Below, in pieces: positions 36,305 through 45,675 of a stretch of 64,000 bases of DNA; position 1 is the stretch's first letter; every line of letters starts with the position of its first letter. The position numbers and the translations under genes were made by a program. Below the pieces are notes generated by a model, which did not search any database, had not been told where the DNA came from, and was given only the letters and a program-made list of their open reading frames with translations. Source of the stretch: Streptomyces sp. HPF1205. GTDB lineage: Bacteria; Actinomycetota; Actinomycetes; Streptomycetales; Streptomycetaceae. Location: positions 372,001-436,000 of the forward strand of contig NZ_JAINVH010000001.1 of the NCBI RefSeq assembly GCF_020400825.1, in the 5' to 3' direction.

Positions 36305-37438
36305 GTGGCCACGGACTACTACGCCGTACTCGGCGTGCGCCGGGACGCCGGCCCGGACGAGATCAAGAAGGCGTTCCGCCGGCTCGCCCGAGAACTGCAC
36401 CCGGACGTGAACCCGGACCCGAAGACCCAGGAGCGGTTCAAGGAGATCAACGCCGCTTACGAAGTCCTCTCCGACCCGCAGAAGAAGCAGGTGTACGACC
36501 TCGGCGGCGATCCGCTGTCCGCCGCGGGCGGCGGCGGGGCCGGCGGGTTCGGCGCGGGTTTCGGCAACTTCAGCGACATCATGGACGCCTTCTTCGGGCA
36601 GTCCTCCCAGCGCGGACCGCGCTCGCGCACCCGGCGCGGCCAGGACGCGATGATCCGGCTGGAGATCGAGCTGGACGAGGCGGCGTTCGGCACCACCAAG
36701 GACATCCAGGTGGACACCGCCGTCACCTGCGGGACCTGCAACGGGGAGGGGGCCGCGCCCGGCACCTCCGCGCAGACCTGCGACATGTGCCGCGGCCGCG
36801 GCGAGGTCTCCCAGGTGACGCGCTCCTTCCTCGGCCAGGTCATGACCTCGCGGCCGTGCCCGCAGTGCCAGGGGTTCGGCACGGTCGTGCCCACCCCGTG
36901 CCCGGAGTGCGCGGGCGACGGCCGGGTCCGCTCGCGCCGCACGCTCACCGTCAAGATCCCGGCGGGCGTCGACAACGGCACCCGCATCCAGCTCGCCGGC
37001 GAGGGCGAGGTCGGGCCCGGCGGCGGGCCGGCCGGCGACCTCTACGTCGAGATCCGGGAGGTCCCGCACCCGGTCTTCCAGCGCAGGGGCGACGACCTGC
37101 ACTGCACGGTCACCATCCCGATGACCGCGGCGGCGCTCGGCACCAAGTGCCCCCTGGAGACCCTCGACGGCATGGAGGAGGTGGACATCCGCCCGGGCAC
37201 CCAGTCGGGACAGTCCATCCCGCTCCACCAGCGCGGCATCACCCATCTGCGCGGCGGGGGCCGCGGCGACCTCGTCGTCCACGTCGAGGTCGTGACCCCC
37301 AACAAGCTCGACGCCGACCAGGAGGACCTGCTGCGCCGCCTGGCCAAGCTGCGCGGTGAGGAGCGCCCCACCGGCCAGTTCGCCCCCGGTCAGCAGGGCC
37401 TGTTCTCGCGCCTGAAGGACGCCTTCAACGGCCGCTGA
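36305..37438 (+). CDS. dnaJ: Chaperone DnaJ (second, hrcA-linked copy)
   Basis: A 377-residue type I DnaJ co-chaperone that stimulates DnaK ATPase. The J domain (residues 1-68) has the catalytic HPD in ARELHPDVNPDP. A Gly/Phe-rich linker (GGGGAGGFGAGFGNF) and four CxxCxGxG zinc motifs follow (CGTCNGEG, CDMCRGRG, CPQCQGFG, CPECAGDG), and then the C-terminal client-binding domains (GDLYVEIREVPHPVFQRRGDDL). This is the hrcA-dnaJ2 pair typical of actinobacteria; the dnaK-linked copy would lie elsewhere. The GTG start directly abuts the hrcA stop, so translation is coupled and the gene is under CIRCE control. Confidence 0.97.
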   Translation: MATDYYAVLGVRRDAGPDEIKKAFRRLARELHPDVNPDPKTQERFKEINAAYEVLSDPQKKQVYDLGGDPLSAAGGGGAGGFGAGFGNFSDIMDAFFGQSSQRGPRSRTRRGQDAMIRLEIELDEAAFGTTKDIQVDTAVTCGTCNGEGAAPGTSAQTCDMCRGRGEVSQVTRSFLGQVMTSRPCPQCQGFGTVVPTPCPECAGDGRVRSRRTLTVKIPAGVDNGTRIQLAGEGEVGPGGGPAGDLYVEIREVPHPVFQRRGDDLHCTVTIPMTAAALGTKCPLETLDGMEEVDIRPGTQSGQSIPLHQRGITHLRGGGRGDLVVHVEVVTPNKLDADQEDLLRRLAKLRGEERPTGQFAPGQQGLFSRLKDAFNGR

Positions 37439-37609
37439 CGCGGCCGCGACGGTACGGAGTTACGTAACGGGCCGGCCCGGCCGCGTACGGTCGGCCGGGA
37501 GCCTGCCCGGGCCCGGGTGCCGCGGGCGGCTCCCGGGCGGTCCCGCGGCCGGTCCCCCGGCCGCGGGGGTGGCAGGAGCCGCCGGTCGGGGGCGTGGGAG
37601 CATGTGGCC

Positions 37610-38665
37610 ATGTCCGCTCTGGAAGACTTCTCGGCGTACCCGATCATCCAGGCGCCGATGGCGGGTGGCGCGTCGAACGCGCAGTTGGCGGCCGCCGTGG
37701 GGACGGCGGGCGGCCTCGGATTCCTGGCCGCGGGGTACAAGACACCCGAGGCGATGTACGAGGAGATCCGCCATCTGCGGGACCTGACCTCGCGCCCCTT
37801 CGGGGTGAACCTGTTCCTGCCGCAGCCGCCGACGGCGGACCGTTCGGCGCTCGCGGTGTACGCCGAGCAGCTCGCCGGGGAGGCCGCCTGGTACGGCGCC
37901 GCGCTGGGCGACCTGGACCGCGACGGCGACGACGCCTATGACGCGAAGGTCGCCATCCTCCTGGAGGACCCCGTCCCCATGGTGAGCTTCACCTTCGGCT
38001 GCCCGGACCGGGCCGTGACGGAGGCGTTCCGGAAGGCGGGCACGTACACCGTCGTGACCGTGACCTCCCCGGCGGAGGCGGTGGCCGCCCAGCGGGCGGG
38101 GGCGGACGCGCTGTTCGTCCAGGGCGTCGAGGCCGGCGGCCACCAGGGCACGCACCGCGACGACCCCCGGCTCGACCGAGCGGGCTACGGCCTGCTCACG
38201 CTCATCGCGCTCGTACGGGAGGCCGTGCCGCTGCCGCTGATCGCCGCGGGCGGCCTGATGCGCGGCGCCCAGATCGCGGCGGCGCTCGCGGCGGGCGCGG
38301 ACGCCGCCGCGCTGGGCACGGCGTTCCTCGTGACGCCCGAGTCCGGCGCCCACCCCCTGCACAAGCGGGCGGTCGCCGACCCGGTGTTCACGCACACCGA
38401 ACTGACCCGCGCCTTCACCGGCCGCCCGGCCCGCGGCCTGATCAACCGCTTCCTGCGCGAGCACGGCCCCTACGCGCCGCCCGGCTATCCGCAGGTCCAC
38501 CACATCACCCAGCCGCTGCGCAAGGCCGCGGCCGACGCGGGCGATCCGCAGTCCATGGCGCTGTGGGCCGGCCAGGGCCACCGGCTGGCCCGCGAGATGT
38601 CGGCCGGCGCCCTGGTGGAGACTCTGACCGCCGAGCTGACCGCAGCCCAGGAGGCGGGCGCGTGA
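37610..38665 (+). CDS. Nitronate monooxygenase (NPD-like)
   Basis: A 351-residue FMN-dependent TIM-barrel enzyme of the nitronate monooxygenase/2-nitropropane dioxygenase family, which oxidises alkyl nitronates. Family features: PIIQAPMAGGASNAQLAAAVGTAGGLGFLAAGY at the N-terminus, PFGVNLFLPQP, VSFTFGCPD, GADALFVQGVEAGGHQGTHRD (with the catalytic His region), LIAAGGLMRGAQIAAALAAGADAAALGTAFLVTPESGAH (FMN phosphate site). ATG 37610 has GGGAG 8-9 nt upstream. The stop overlaps a small ORF that leads into rsmE. It is likely a detoxifying enzyme. Confidence 0.92.
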   Translation: MSALEDFSAYPIIQAPMAGGASNAQLAAAVGTAGGLGFLAAGYKTPEAMYEEIRHLRDLTSRPFGVNLFLPQPPTADRSALAVYAEQLAGEAAWYGAALGDLDRDGDDAYDAKVAILLEDPVPMVSFTFGCPDRAVTEAFRKAGTYTVVTVTSPAEAVAAQRAGADALFVQGVEAGGHQGTHRDDPRLDRAGYGLLTLIALVREAVPLPLIAAGGLMRGAQIAAALAAGADAAALGTAFLVTPESGAHPLHKRAVADPVFTHTELTRAFTGRPARGLINRFLREHGPYAPPGYPQVHHITQPLRKAAADAGDPQSMALWAGQGHRLAREMSAGALVETLTAELTAAQEAGA

Positions 38666-38835
38666 CCGCCGCCCTGGCGGCGGCCGGAGCGGGCGCCGCC
38701 CAGGAGGCCGCCCTGACCGCCGCCCAGCGCGCGGGTACGGGCGCCGCCGCCCAGGAGGCCGGCCCGACGGCCGCCCGCCCCTGTCCCGCCCGCCCGCGCG
38801 ACACCCCCCTCCGCACCGGACAGGCCCTCGTATGA
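38662..38835 (+). CDS. Small Ala-rich coupled ORF between NMO and rsmE
   Basis: A 57-codon frame whose GTG overlaps the NMO stop (GTGA) and whose stop overlaps the rsmE start (ATGA). It encodes mostly Ala with repeated TAAQ(E/R)AG segments that copy the C-terminal TAAQEAGA of the upstream enzyme. It looks like tandem expansion of the 3' end of the NMO gene that happens to keep a frame linking two coupled genes. It may be translated simply to carry ribosomes to rsmE. No function can be proposed for the product. Confidence 0.4.
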   Translation: MTAALAAAGAGAAQEAALTAAQRAGTGAAAQEAGPTAARPCPARPRDTPLRTGQALV

Positions 38836-39575
38836 CCGCCCCCGTCTTCCTCGTCGACCCCGCCGACCTGCGCGGCACGCCGTCGCGGCTGACCCTCGGC
38901 GGACCGGAGGGGCGGCACGCCGTGTCGGTGCGCAGGCTGCGGCCCGGTGAGGAGATCGTCCTCACCGACGGTGCCGGACGCGGCGCCTACGGGGTGGTGG
39001 CCGCGGTGGCGGGCAAGGACACCCTGGAGGTCGAGGTGCGGGAGGTGCGCGAGGAGGCCGCGCCCGCGCTGTCGATCACCGTCGTCCAGGCGCTGCCCAA
39101 GGGCGACCGCGGCGAGCTGGCCGTGGAGACCATGACCGAGGCCGGGGTGGACGCGGTGGTGCCCTGGCAGGCCGCCCGCTGCGTCACCCAGTGGCGCGGC
39201 GAGCGCGGGCACAAGTCGCTGGCCAAGTGGCGCTCGACGGCCCGCGAGGCGGCCAAGCAGGCCCGCAGGCTGCGCTTCCCGGAGGTCGCCGAGGCGGCGA
39301 CGACCCGCGAGGTCGCCGCGCTGCTGTCGGCCGCCGACTTCGCCGGCGTGCTCCACGAGGAGGGCGCCGCCCCGCTGGCCCGCGCCGGCCTGCCGGCCGC
39401 CGGCTCCCTGGTGCTCGTGGTGGGTCCCGAAGGGGGCGTCGCGCCTGAGGAGCTCGCGGCCTTCGCGGAGGCCGGCGCCCCCGCCTACCGCCTGGGCCCC
39501 ACCGTGCTGCGCACCTCCACCGCCGGTGTGGCGGCCACCGCTCTCCTCCTGGCCCGCACCGGCCGCTGGGACTGA
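38832..39575 (+). CDS. rsmE: 16S rRNA (uracil1498-N3)-methyltransferase
   Basis: A 247-residue SPOUT methyltransferase that methylates U1498 of 16S rRNA using S-adenosylmethionine. The N-terminal PUA-like domain has GPEGRHAVSVRRLRPGEEIVLTDGAGR. The trefoil-knot domain contains VQALPKGDRGELAVETMTEAGVDAVVPWQAARCV, ARRLRFPEV, VLVVGPEGGVAPEELAAF and RLGPTVLRTSTAGVAATALLL, all diagnostic for RsmE. The start overlaps the preceding small ORF by ATGA. The order hrcA-dnaJ-rsmE is conserved in actinobacteria. Confidence 0.96.
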   Translation: MTAPVFLVDPADLRGTPSRLTLGGPEGRHAVSVRRLRPGEEIVLTDGAGRGAYGVVAAVAGKDTLEVEVREVREEAAPALSITVVQALPKGDRGELAVETMTEAGVDAVVPWQAARCVTQWRGERGHKSLAKWRSTAREAAKQARRLRFPEVAEAATTREVAALLSAADFAGVLHEEGAAPLARAGLPAAGSLVLVVGPEGGVAPEELAAFAEAGAPAYRLGPTVLRTSTAGVAATALLLARTGRWD

Positions 39576-39610
39576 TGCGGCGGGCGGGTCGAAGGGTAAG
39601 GGCCAGCGGT

Positions 39611-41110
39611 TCAGTGGCGGTCCTGCACCGCCGGGTCGGTGAAGCCCACCGCGAAGACGGTCCGCTGTCCCGGCTGCTCGGTCAGGCCCCACAGCTCGTC
39701 CACGTGCGTGGTGCCGAGCACCGGCCAGTAGCTCAGCGCCTGCGGGGTGCCCGCCGCCCAGTTGCCGCCGGAGGCACAGGTGGTCGTGGCCCGTGTGTCG
39801 CCCACCCAGGTGTGGGAGAAGACGCCGGGCGAGGTCCCGCAGCCCTTGTGGAGGTCGAAGTTGAGGACTCCCGAGCTGTCGGTCCACGTCATGCCGCCCT
39901 GCAGGCCGTCGTAGCGGTCCGCGGTCCAGGCGTCCTGGACGACCGACGCGCCGCCGCTCGTGGTGAGCAGCCCCGGCGAGGAGGCCGAGCTCGCCGGGTT
40001 GAGCCCGTAGCGCACGATGCGCGCGCCGTTGACGGACCCGTACCACTCGCCGGTGACGAGCTTGTACGGCGTGCCGCCGGTCTTGTCCAGCGACAGCCAC
40101 GAGAAGCACAGGTGGGCGGGGTCGATCGAGGTGCCGTCGCAACTGGTGGGCGTGCCCGACTGGAAGTAGCGGTGCACCTCCGGCAGGACGTACGGGTAGC
40201 CGCAGGCGCTGGAGCGGCCGCCGTGCATGCCGACGGTGGTGACCGAGGAGCCGTAGTCGTCGACCCTGGCCATCTTGTCGAGGTCGAAGACGCGGATGCC
40301 GTGCGTGGTGTCGGTGACGTAGAGGTAGTGCGAGTACCAGGCGATGCCGCCGCCGTGGCCGGTGACGAAGTCGAAGTCGGAGGCGCCGGCGCCCGTGCTG
40401 GTCGGCTCGACGAGCAGGACGTGCCGGTACTTGCCGGTGTCGCGGTCGATGAACGTCACCTTGACGACGTTCTTGGTCTTGCAGCCCGCGCTCGTCTCGT
40501 TCCCCACCAGGGCGTAGTGCCAGCTCACCGCGATCACACGGTCGCCGGAGATCGCGCCGTCCGAGCCGTCCGCGGTGCCGGTCGTGCTCAGGCCCTGCGG
40601 GTACCAGTGGGCGGTGGTGTCGTCGGAGTACGCCGACGACCAGCACCAGGCGGTGGACGTCGTCACCGGCGGCAGCGCGCCGGTCTCCGAGCTGCCGGAG
40701 CAGCCCCGCATGGACCGCAGTCCCAGCCAGCCGTCGGCCTTCCCGGCCGAGTCCTGGGTGAAGTCGGTGGTGATCACACCGGTCAGGTCGACGTGGTGCG
40801 TGAGGTAGGCGGAGTACAGGTTGCCGGTGGCCGCCTCGTAGTCCGTGTCGGTGAGCCGGAACTGGCCCGACGACAGGGTGAGCTGCGTGATGTCGGGCGC
40901 GCCGGCCGCGCCCGCCGGGGCGGCGAGCGCGGTGGCCAGTACGGCGCCGAGCGCGGCCACGAGCACCGCGAGCGTCGCGCCGAAGCCCCTGCCGAAGCCC
41001 CCGCCCGCCCCCGCGCCGAAGCCCCCGCCGGGCACGGTGCCGGACCCAGCGCCCGGAACCGTGGCCCCGCGCGTCCTGCGGGTGGTGCGTGCCGTACGTG
41101 TGCGCCTCAC
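39611..41110 (-). CDS. Secreted protein of unknown function
   Basis: A 499-residue exported protein. A long basic N-terminus (MRRTRTARTTRRTRG...) and Gly-rich stretch precede the hydrophobic signal core (LAVLVAALGAVLATALAAPAGAAGA, cleavage near AGA-A). The mature part is rich in Gly, Ser, Thr, Trp and Tyr with repeating short beta segments (IRVFDLDKMARVDDYGSSVTTVGMHGGRSSACGYPYVLPEV; WYSHYLYVTDTTHG), suggesting a beta-propeller-like fold, and contains several cysteines likely paired outside the cell. I do not recognise a catalytic motif. The GTG at 41110 is the most likely start, although a long open frame continues upstream. It is convergent with rsmE. Confidence 0.75.
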   Translation of the reverse strand: MRRTRTARTTRRTRGATVPGAGSGTVPGGGFGAGAGGGFGRGFGATLAVLVAALGAVLATALAAPAGAAGAPDITQLTLSSGQFRLTDTDYEAATGNLYSAYLTHHVDLTGVITTDFTQDSAGKADGWLGLRSMRGCSGSSETGALPPVTTSTAWCWSSAYSDDTTAHWYPQGLSTTGTADGSDGAISGDRVIAVSWHYALVGNETSAGCKTKNVVKVTFIDRDTGKYRHVLLVEPTSTGAGASDFDFVTGHGGGIAWYSHYLYVTDTTHGIRVFDLDKMARVDDYGSSVTTVGMHGGRSSACGYPYVLPEVHRYFQSGTPTSCDGTSIDPAHLCFSWLSLDKTGGTPYKLVTGEWYGSVNGARIVRYGLNPASSASSPGLLTTSGGASVVQDAWTADRYDGLQGGMTWTDSSGVLNFDLHKGCGTSPGVFSHTWVGDTRATTTCASGGNWAAGTPQALSYWPVLGTTHVDELWGLTEQPGQRTVFAVGFTDPAVQDRH

Positions 41111-41364
41111 GCCGACCGGTCCCTTCGTCCCCCGGGGGCGAGCCCGTCGGCCCCGGCCTGCCACTGGCGGTCCTGCGGTCTTCCGGCAGGCGACCGTACC
41201 CGAATCCCGCGTGCCCGCGACAGGGCGCGGCGCGGGTGACGGACCGTCGGAGCGGGCGTCAACCGCCCGCCCGCGCGGGCTGCTTCGTCCGGGGGCAACC
41301 CGTAGGGGACGGTTCGATCGCACGGGGGATGTACGCGGCGGCCGGACGGGGGCAACGTTGGGGG

Positions 41365-41766
41365 ATGGGACGGAACGGGAAACTCTGGGCGGTCGCGGTC
41401 CTCCTGGCGGGGGGCGCCGCGGCCGGCGTCACCGCGTGCGATCCGGCGGACGGACTGGCGGCGACCGCCGTGTCCGCCACCACCGACCAACTGGCCACCC
41501 AAGCCCTGAAACACGACAAAGTGGACGTGCAGTGGCTGTCCTGCAGCGCCACGCAGGGCAGGACCGAGGACAAGGTCGACTGCCTGGGGCGCACCAAGGA
41601 CCAGAAGCAGATCTCCGTGAAGGGCTCGGTGACCAAGCAGATGGACGGTGAATGCGTACGGGGCCGGCTGACGGCCACCGTCGGCACCAGAACCGTCTTC
41701 GACGTGCGCGGCCTGGGCGAGTGCACGCCCCGGACGTCGGCCGCCCGTACTTCGGCGAAGAGTTGA
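41365..41766 (+). CDS. Putative lipoprotein, 133 aa
   Basis: A small exported protein. The signal peptide has a lipobox-like AGVTAC (Cys25), so it is probably a membrane-anchored lipoprotein. The mature domain has four further cysteines arranged as LSCSATQ, VDCLGRTKD, GECVRGRL and LGECTPR, with VSVKGSVTKQMDGECVRGRLTATVGTRTVFDV resembling small DUF4333-like beta domains. ATG 41365 follows GGGGG. It lies 19 nt upstream of the tricorn protease gene, but that gene has its own -10 box. Function unknown. Confidence 0.72.
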   Translation: MGRNGKLWAVAVLLAGGAAAGVTACDPADGLAATAVSATTDQLATQALKHDKVDVQWLSCSATQGRTEDKVDCLGRTKDQKQISVKGSVTKQMDGECVRGRLTATVGTRTVFDVRGLGECTPRTSAARTSAKS

Positions 41767-41785
41767 TCCTCGTTAGGGTGGCGGC

Positions 41786-44700
41786 GTGACGCACCCTTCG
41801 CCCAGCCGGCCCTCGCCGCGCGCCCCGCGGCCGGCGCAGCCCTCGTACCTGCGCAACCCGCATCCGCACGGCGACATGATCGCCTTCACGGCGGAGGACG
41901 ACGTGTGGGTGGCCCCCCTGGACGGCGGGCGCGCCTGGCGGGTCAGCGCGGACAACATGCCGGTCGGCCGCCCGCGGATCTCGCCCGACGGCGAGACGGT
42001 GGCCTGGACGTCCACCCGCGACGGCGCCCCCGAGGTGCACGTGGCGCCGCTGGACGGCGGGCCCTCGCAGCGGCTGACGTACTGGGGCAGCCCGCGCACC
42101 GCCGTGCGCTGCTGGACCCCGGACGGCGGTCTCGTGGCGATCTCCGCCGAGGGCGAGGCGTCGCCGCGGCGCACGTGGGCCCGGCGGGTGCCGCTGGACG
42201 GCGGGCCCGCGGTCAGGCTGCCGTACGGACCGGTGGGCGACGTGGCGTACGGGCCCGGCGGCGCCACGCTGCTGCAGTCGGCGACGATGAGCCGGGAGGC
42301 CGCGTACTGGAAGCGGTACCGCGGCGGCACCATGGGCAAGCTCTGGCTGGACCTGTCGGGCGACGGCGAGTTCGAGCGGGTGCACGCCGGGCTGGACGGC
42401 AACATCGAGTGCCCCATGTGGGTGGGGGAGCGGATCGCGTTCCTGTCCGATCACGAGGGCGAGGGCGCGCTGTACTCCAGCCTCCCCGACGGCGGCGACC
42501 TGCGGCGGCACACCCCCCTCGGGGGCTTCTACGCCCGGCAGGCCGCCACCGACGGCACTCGCGTCGCCTATGTGGCCGCGGGCCGCGTCCACCTGCTCGA
42601 CGGCCTGGACGGCCCGGCGGATCCCGACACCGCGCCCCCGGTGCTGGAGATCACCCTCGGCGGCCAGCGCACCGACCTGCGGCCGCACCCCGTGCGGGCC
42701 GCCGCCCACCTCGGCGAGGCCCGCCCCGACCACACCGGCCGCGGCAGCGCCGTCGAGATCCGCGGCACCACCCACTGGATCACCCACCGCGGCGGCCCGG
42801 CGCGGGCCCTGGCCGCCCGGCCGGGGGTGCGCACCCGCCACCCTCGGGTCTTCTCCCAGGGCACGCCGAGCGCGGCCGGATCGCACGCGTCCCTGGACGA
42901 CCAGTACGTCGTCTGGGTGACCGACGCGGACGGCGACGACGCCCTGGAGGTCGCCCCCGCCACGGGCCTGCCGGCCGGCACCTCGCCGCGGCGGCTCGCC
43001 GCGGGCCGGCTCGGCCGCGTCCACGAGATCGAGGTCTCCCCGGACGGCCATCACATCGCGATCGCCTCCCACGACGGCCGGGTGCTGCTGGTGGGCGCCC
43101 AGACCGGCGAGGTGCGGGAAGTGGCCGCTGGAGACGCGGGCGACGCCTCGGGGCTGGCCTTCTCCCCGGACTCCGCCTGGCTGGCCTGGTCGCACCCCGG
43201 CCCCGGCGCGCTGCGCCAGATCAAGCTCGCGGCGACCGCCGACCTGTCCGTGGTGGACGCCACCCCGCTGCGCTTCACCGACTTCGCGCCCGCCTTCACC
43301 GCCGACGGCCGGCACCTGGCGTTCCTGTCCGAGCGCGCGTTCGACCCGGTCTACGACGCCCACGTCTTCGACCTGTCGTTCCCCAACGCCTGCCGCCCCT
43401 ACCTGATCACCCTGGCGGCGACCACCCCCTCGCCGTTCGGCCCGCAGCGGCACGGCAGGCCGTACGACACCGACGACCACGACCAGGAGGGCGCCGCCGA
43501 CGACGCGGCCGACTCGCAGCCCGGCGAGGACGGCGAGGACGGGGCGGAGCGGTCCAGGACGCCCGTCACCAAGGTCGACACCGAGGGCCTGGCCGACCGG
43601 ATCGTGGCCTTCCCCGTCGAGGCGGGCCGCTACTCGGGCCTGCGCGCGGCCAAGGGCGGGCTGCTGTGGCTGCGCCACCCGCTGATCGGCATCCTGGGCG
43701 CGGGCCTCGCCGCCCCCGACGCGCGGCCGCCCGGCAGTTCGCTGGTCCGCTACGACCTGGCGCACCTTCGCAGCGAGGAGATCGCCGACGAGGCCGACGA
43801 CTTCGCGGTCAGCGGCGACGGCGCCAGGGTGCTGATCACCCACGGCGGGTCGCTGCGGGTCGGGCCCGCCGACGGCAAGGCGGACTCGGACGACTCCGAC
43901 GGCTCGGCCGGCGTCGACCTCAGCCGGATCAGGGTCACCGTCCATCCCGCCGAGGAGTGGCGGCAGATGTACGACGAGGCGCACCGCCTGATGCGGGACA
44001 ACTTCTGGCGGCCCGACATGGGCGGCGTGGACTGGGACGCGGTCGGCGCCACGTACCGCCCGCTGCTGGACCGGATCGCCACCCACGACGACCTGGTCGA
44101 CGTGCTGTGGGAGGTGCACGGCGAGCTGCGGACCTCGCACGCCTACGTCTCCCCGCCCGGCAACTGGCGCGACCCGCTGCACCGGCAGGGCCTGCTCGGC
44201 GCCGACCTCGCCCGCGACGAGGACGGGACCTGGCGGGTCGCCCGCGTGCTTCCCGGCGAGTCCTCCGACCCGCAGGCACGCTCCCCGCTGGCCGCGCCCG
44301 GTGTGGCGGTGCGGGTTGGGGACGCGCTGCTGGCGGTCGACGGCCATCCGGTGGAGGCGGCGACCGGACCCGGTCCGCTGCTCGTCGGGACCGCGGGCAA
44401 GCCGGTGGAGCTGACCGTCGCCCCGGCCGGCGGCGGCCCGGTGCGGCACGTGGTCGCCGTCCCGCTCGCCGACGAGGAGGCGCTGCGGTACCACGACTGG
44501 GTGGCCGGCCGGCGCGCCCGCGTCCACGAGGCCTCCGGCGGCCGGCTCGGCTACCTCCACGTACCCGACATGGTCGGCAGTGGATGGGCGCAGCTGCATC
44601 GCGACCTGCGGGTCGAGGTCGCCCGCGAGGGCCTGATCGTGGACGTCCGGGAGAACCGCGGCGGCCACACCTCCCAGCTCGTCGTGGAGAAGCTGGCCCG

Positions 44701-45127
44701 GCGCGTCATCGGCTGGGACGTCCCGCGCGGCGGCCGGCCCTCCAGCTACCCCCAGGACGCGCCCCGCGGGCCCGTCGTCGCCGTCGCCGACGAGTTCTCC
44801 GGCTCCGACGGCGACATCGTCAACGCTGCCGTGCGCGCCCTGGGCATCGGGCCCGTCGTCGGCACCCGCACCTGGGGCGGCGTCATCGGCATCGACAGCC
44901 GCTACGACCTCGTCGACGGCACAGGCGTCACCCAGCCGAAGTACGCCATGTGGCTCGAAGGCCCCGGCTGGGGCGTGGAGAACCATGGCGTCGACCCGGA
45001 CGTCGAGGTCGTCAGGACCCCCCAGGACTGGGGCCGCGCCCGCGACCCCCAGCTCGACAAGGCCGTCGAACTCGCCCTGGCCGCCCTGGCCGCCGAACCG
45101 CCCAAGTCCCCTCCGCCGCTGCCGTGA
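41786..45127 (+). CDS. Tricorn-like S41 protease
   Basis: A 1113-residue cytoplasmic tricorn protease homologue that trims peptides released by the proteasome or other proteases. The N-terminal two thirds is two beta-propellers with repeated blades (VWVAPLDGGRAWRVSADN, ISPDGETVAWTSTRDGAPEVHVAPLDGG). A helical C1 domain (WRQMYDEAHRLMRDNFWRPDMGGVDWDAV), a PDZ domain (VRVGDALLAVDGHPVE) and the S41 catalytic core (GYLHVPDMVGSGWAQLHRDL, IVDVRENRGGHTS, and the nucleophile Ser in EFSGSDGDIV near residue 1005) follow. An acidic low-complexity insert occurs around residues 565-590. The GTG start lies 6 nt after TAGGGT, a leaderless arrangement. Confidence 0.94.
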   Translation: MTHPSPSRPSPRAPRPAQPSYLRNPHPHGDMIAFTAEDDVWVAPLDGGRAWRVSADNMPVGRPRISPDGETVAWTSTRDGAPEVHVAPLDGGPSQRLTYWGSPRTAVRCWTPDGGLVAISAEGEASPRRTWARRVPLDGGPAVRLPYGPVGDVAYGPGGATLLQSATMSREAAYWKRYRGGTMGKLWLDLSGDGEFERVHAGLDGNIECPMWVGERIAFLSDHEGEGALYSSLPDGGDLRRHTPLGGFYARQAATDGTRVAYVAAGRVHLLDGLDGPADPDTAPPVLEITLGGQRTDLRPHPVRAAAHLGEARPDHTGRGSAVEIRGTTHWITHRGGPARALAARPGVRTRHPRVFSQGTPSAAGSHASLDDQYVVWVTDADGDDALEVAPATGLPAGTSPRRLAAGRLGRVHEIEVSPDGHHIAIASHDGRVLLVGAQTGEVREVAAGDAGDASGLAFSPDSAWLAWSHPGPGALRQIKLAATADLSVVDATPLRFTDFAPAFTADGRHLAFLSERAFDPVYDAHVFDLSFPNACRPYLITLAATTPSPFGPQRHGRPYDTDDHDQEGAADDAADSQPGEDGEDGAERSRTPVTKVDTEGLADRIVAFPVEAGRYSGLRAAKGGLLWLRHPLIGILGAGLAAPDARPPGSSLVRYDLAHLRSEEIADEADDFAVSGDGARVLITHGGSLRVGPADGKADSDDSDGSAGVDLSRIRVTVHPAEEWRQMYDEAHRLMRDNFWRPDMGGVDWDAVGATYRPLLDRIATHDDLVDVLWEVHGELRTSHAYVSPPGNWRDPLHRQGLLGADLARDEDGTWRVARVLPGESSDPQARSPLAAPGVAVRVGDALLAVDGHPVEAATGPGPLLVGTAGKPVELTVAPAGGGPVRHVVAVPLADEEALRYHDWVAGRRARVHEASGGRLGYLHVPDMVGSGWAQLHRDLRVEVAREGLIVDVRENRGGHTSQLVVEKLARRVIGWDVPRGGRPSSYPQDAPRGPVVAVADEFSGSDGDIVNAAVRALGIGPVVGTRTWGGVIGIDSRYDLVDGTGVTQPKYAMWLEGPGWGVENHGVDPDVEVVRTPQDWGRARDPQLDKAVELALAALAAEPPKSPPPLP

Positions 45128-45226
45128 CGGGGGCCGCGACGGCGGCTGTGACGGGGGCCGTTACGGCGGCTGCGGCGGGGCCGGTCGCGGGCGCCGGCGC
45201 GCCGGTCCGGGCCCGCCGCGGACCGG

Positions 45227-45232
45227 TAGCAT
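45227..45232 (+). promoter_or_regulatory. -10 box of the HIT-protein gene
   Basis: TAGCAT, about 70 nt before the ATG, at the end of a GC-rich repeat region (GACGGGGGCC-type repeats, 45125-45180) that follows the tricorn stop. Confidence 0.4.
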
Positions 45233-45302
45233 GCGCGGGAACCGACCCCACCGCACCCGACACCACACCCCACCCGACCCCACTCCACGAGAGGTGAACC
45301 CG

Positions 45303-45659
45303 ATGGCGGGAGAGCCGCAGGCCGACTGTCTGTTCTGCAAGATCGTCCAAGGCGAGGTACCGGCGACGGTCGTGCGGGAGACCAGGACGACGGTGGCCTT
45401 CCGGGACATCAACCCGCAGGCGCCGACCCACGTGCTGGTGATCCCGCGGGTGCACTACTCCGACGCTCTGTCGCTGGCGAGCGCGGAGCCCGCCGTCGCC
45501 GCGGACGTGCTGCGGGAGGCGGGCGAGGTGGCCGCGCAGGAGAAGGTGGACGCGACCGGGTACCGGATCGTCTTCAACACCGGCCCGGGCGCCGGCCAGA
45601 CCGTCTTCCACGCGCACGCCCACGTCCTGGGCGGCCGCGACCTGCAGCGCCTGGTCTGA
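45303..45659 (+). CDS. HIT family nucleotide-binding hydrolase
   Basis: A 118-residue histidine-triad protein of the HINT branch, which hydrolyses purine nucleoside phosphoramidates. The triad is HAHAHVL (His103, His105, His107), preceded by [13 protein letters not shown]. The N-terminal [13 protein letters not shown] contains the paired cysteines common in bacterial HINT proteins and could bind zinc. [18 protein letters not shown] is the typical middle strand. ATG 45303 follows GAGAGG. RNase Z begins 16 nt downstream, so the two are probably co-transcribed. Confidence 0.95.
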   Translation: MAGEPQADCLFCKIVQGEVPATVVRETRTTVAFRDINPQAPTHVLVIPRVHYSDALSLASAEPAVAADVLREAGEVAAQEKVDATGYRIVFNTGPGAGQTVFHAHAHVLGGRDLQRLV

Positions 45660-45675
45660 CGGACCGCCGCCGCCG

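Noticed and set aside
33311-37282. A 1323-residue minus-strand frame ending in DUF3097
   Set aside because: Only the last 279 residues match DUF3097. The rest is antisense to hrcA, dnaJ and the gap, so the real gene starts at 34150.
37459-37468. Palindrome GTTACGTAAC after dnaJ
   Set aside because: Only 10 bp, no clear promoter next to it and far from the NMO start; can be chance.
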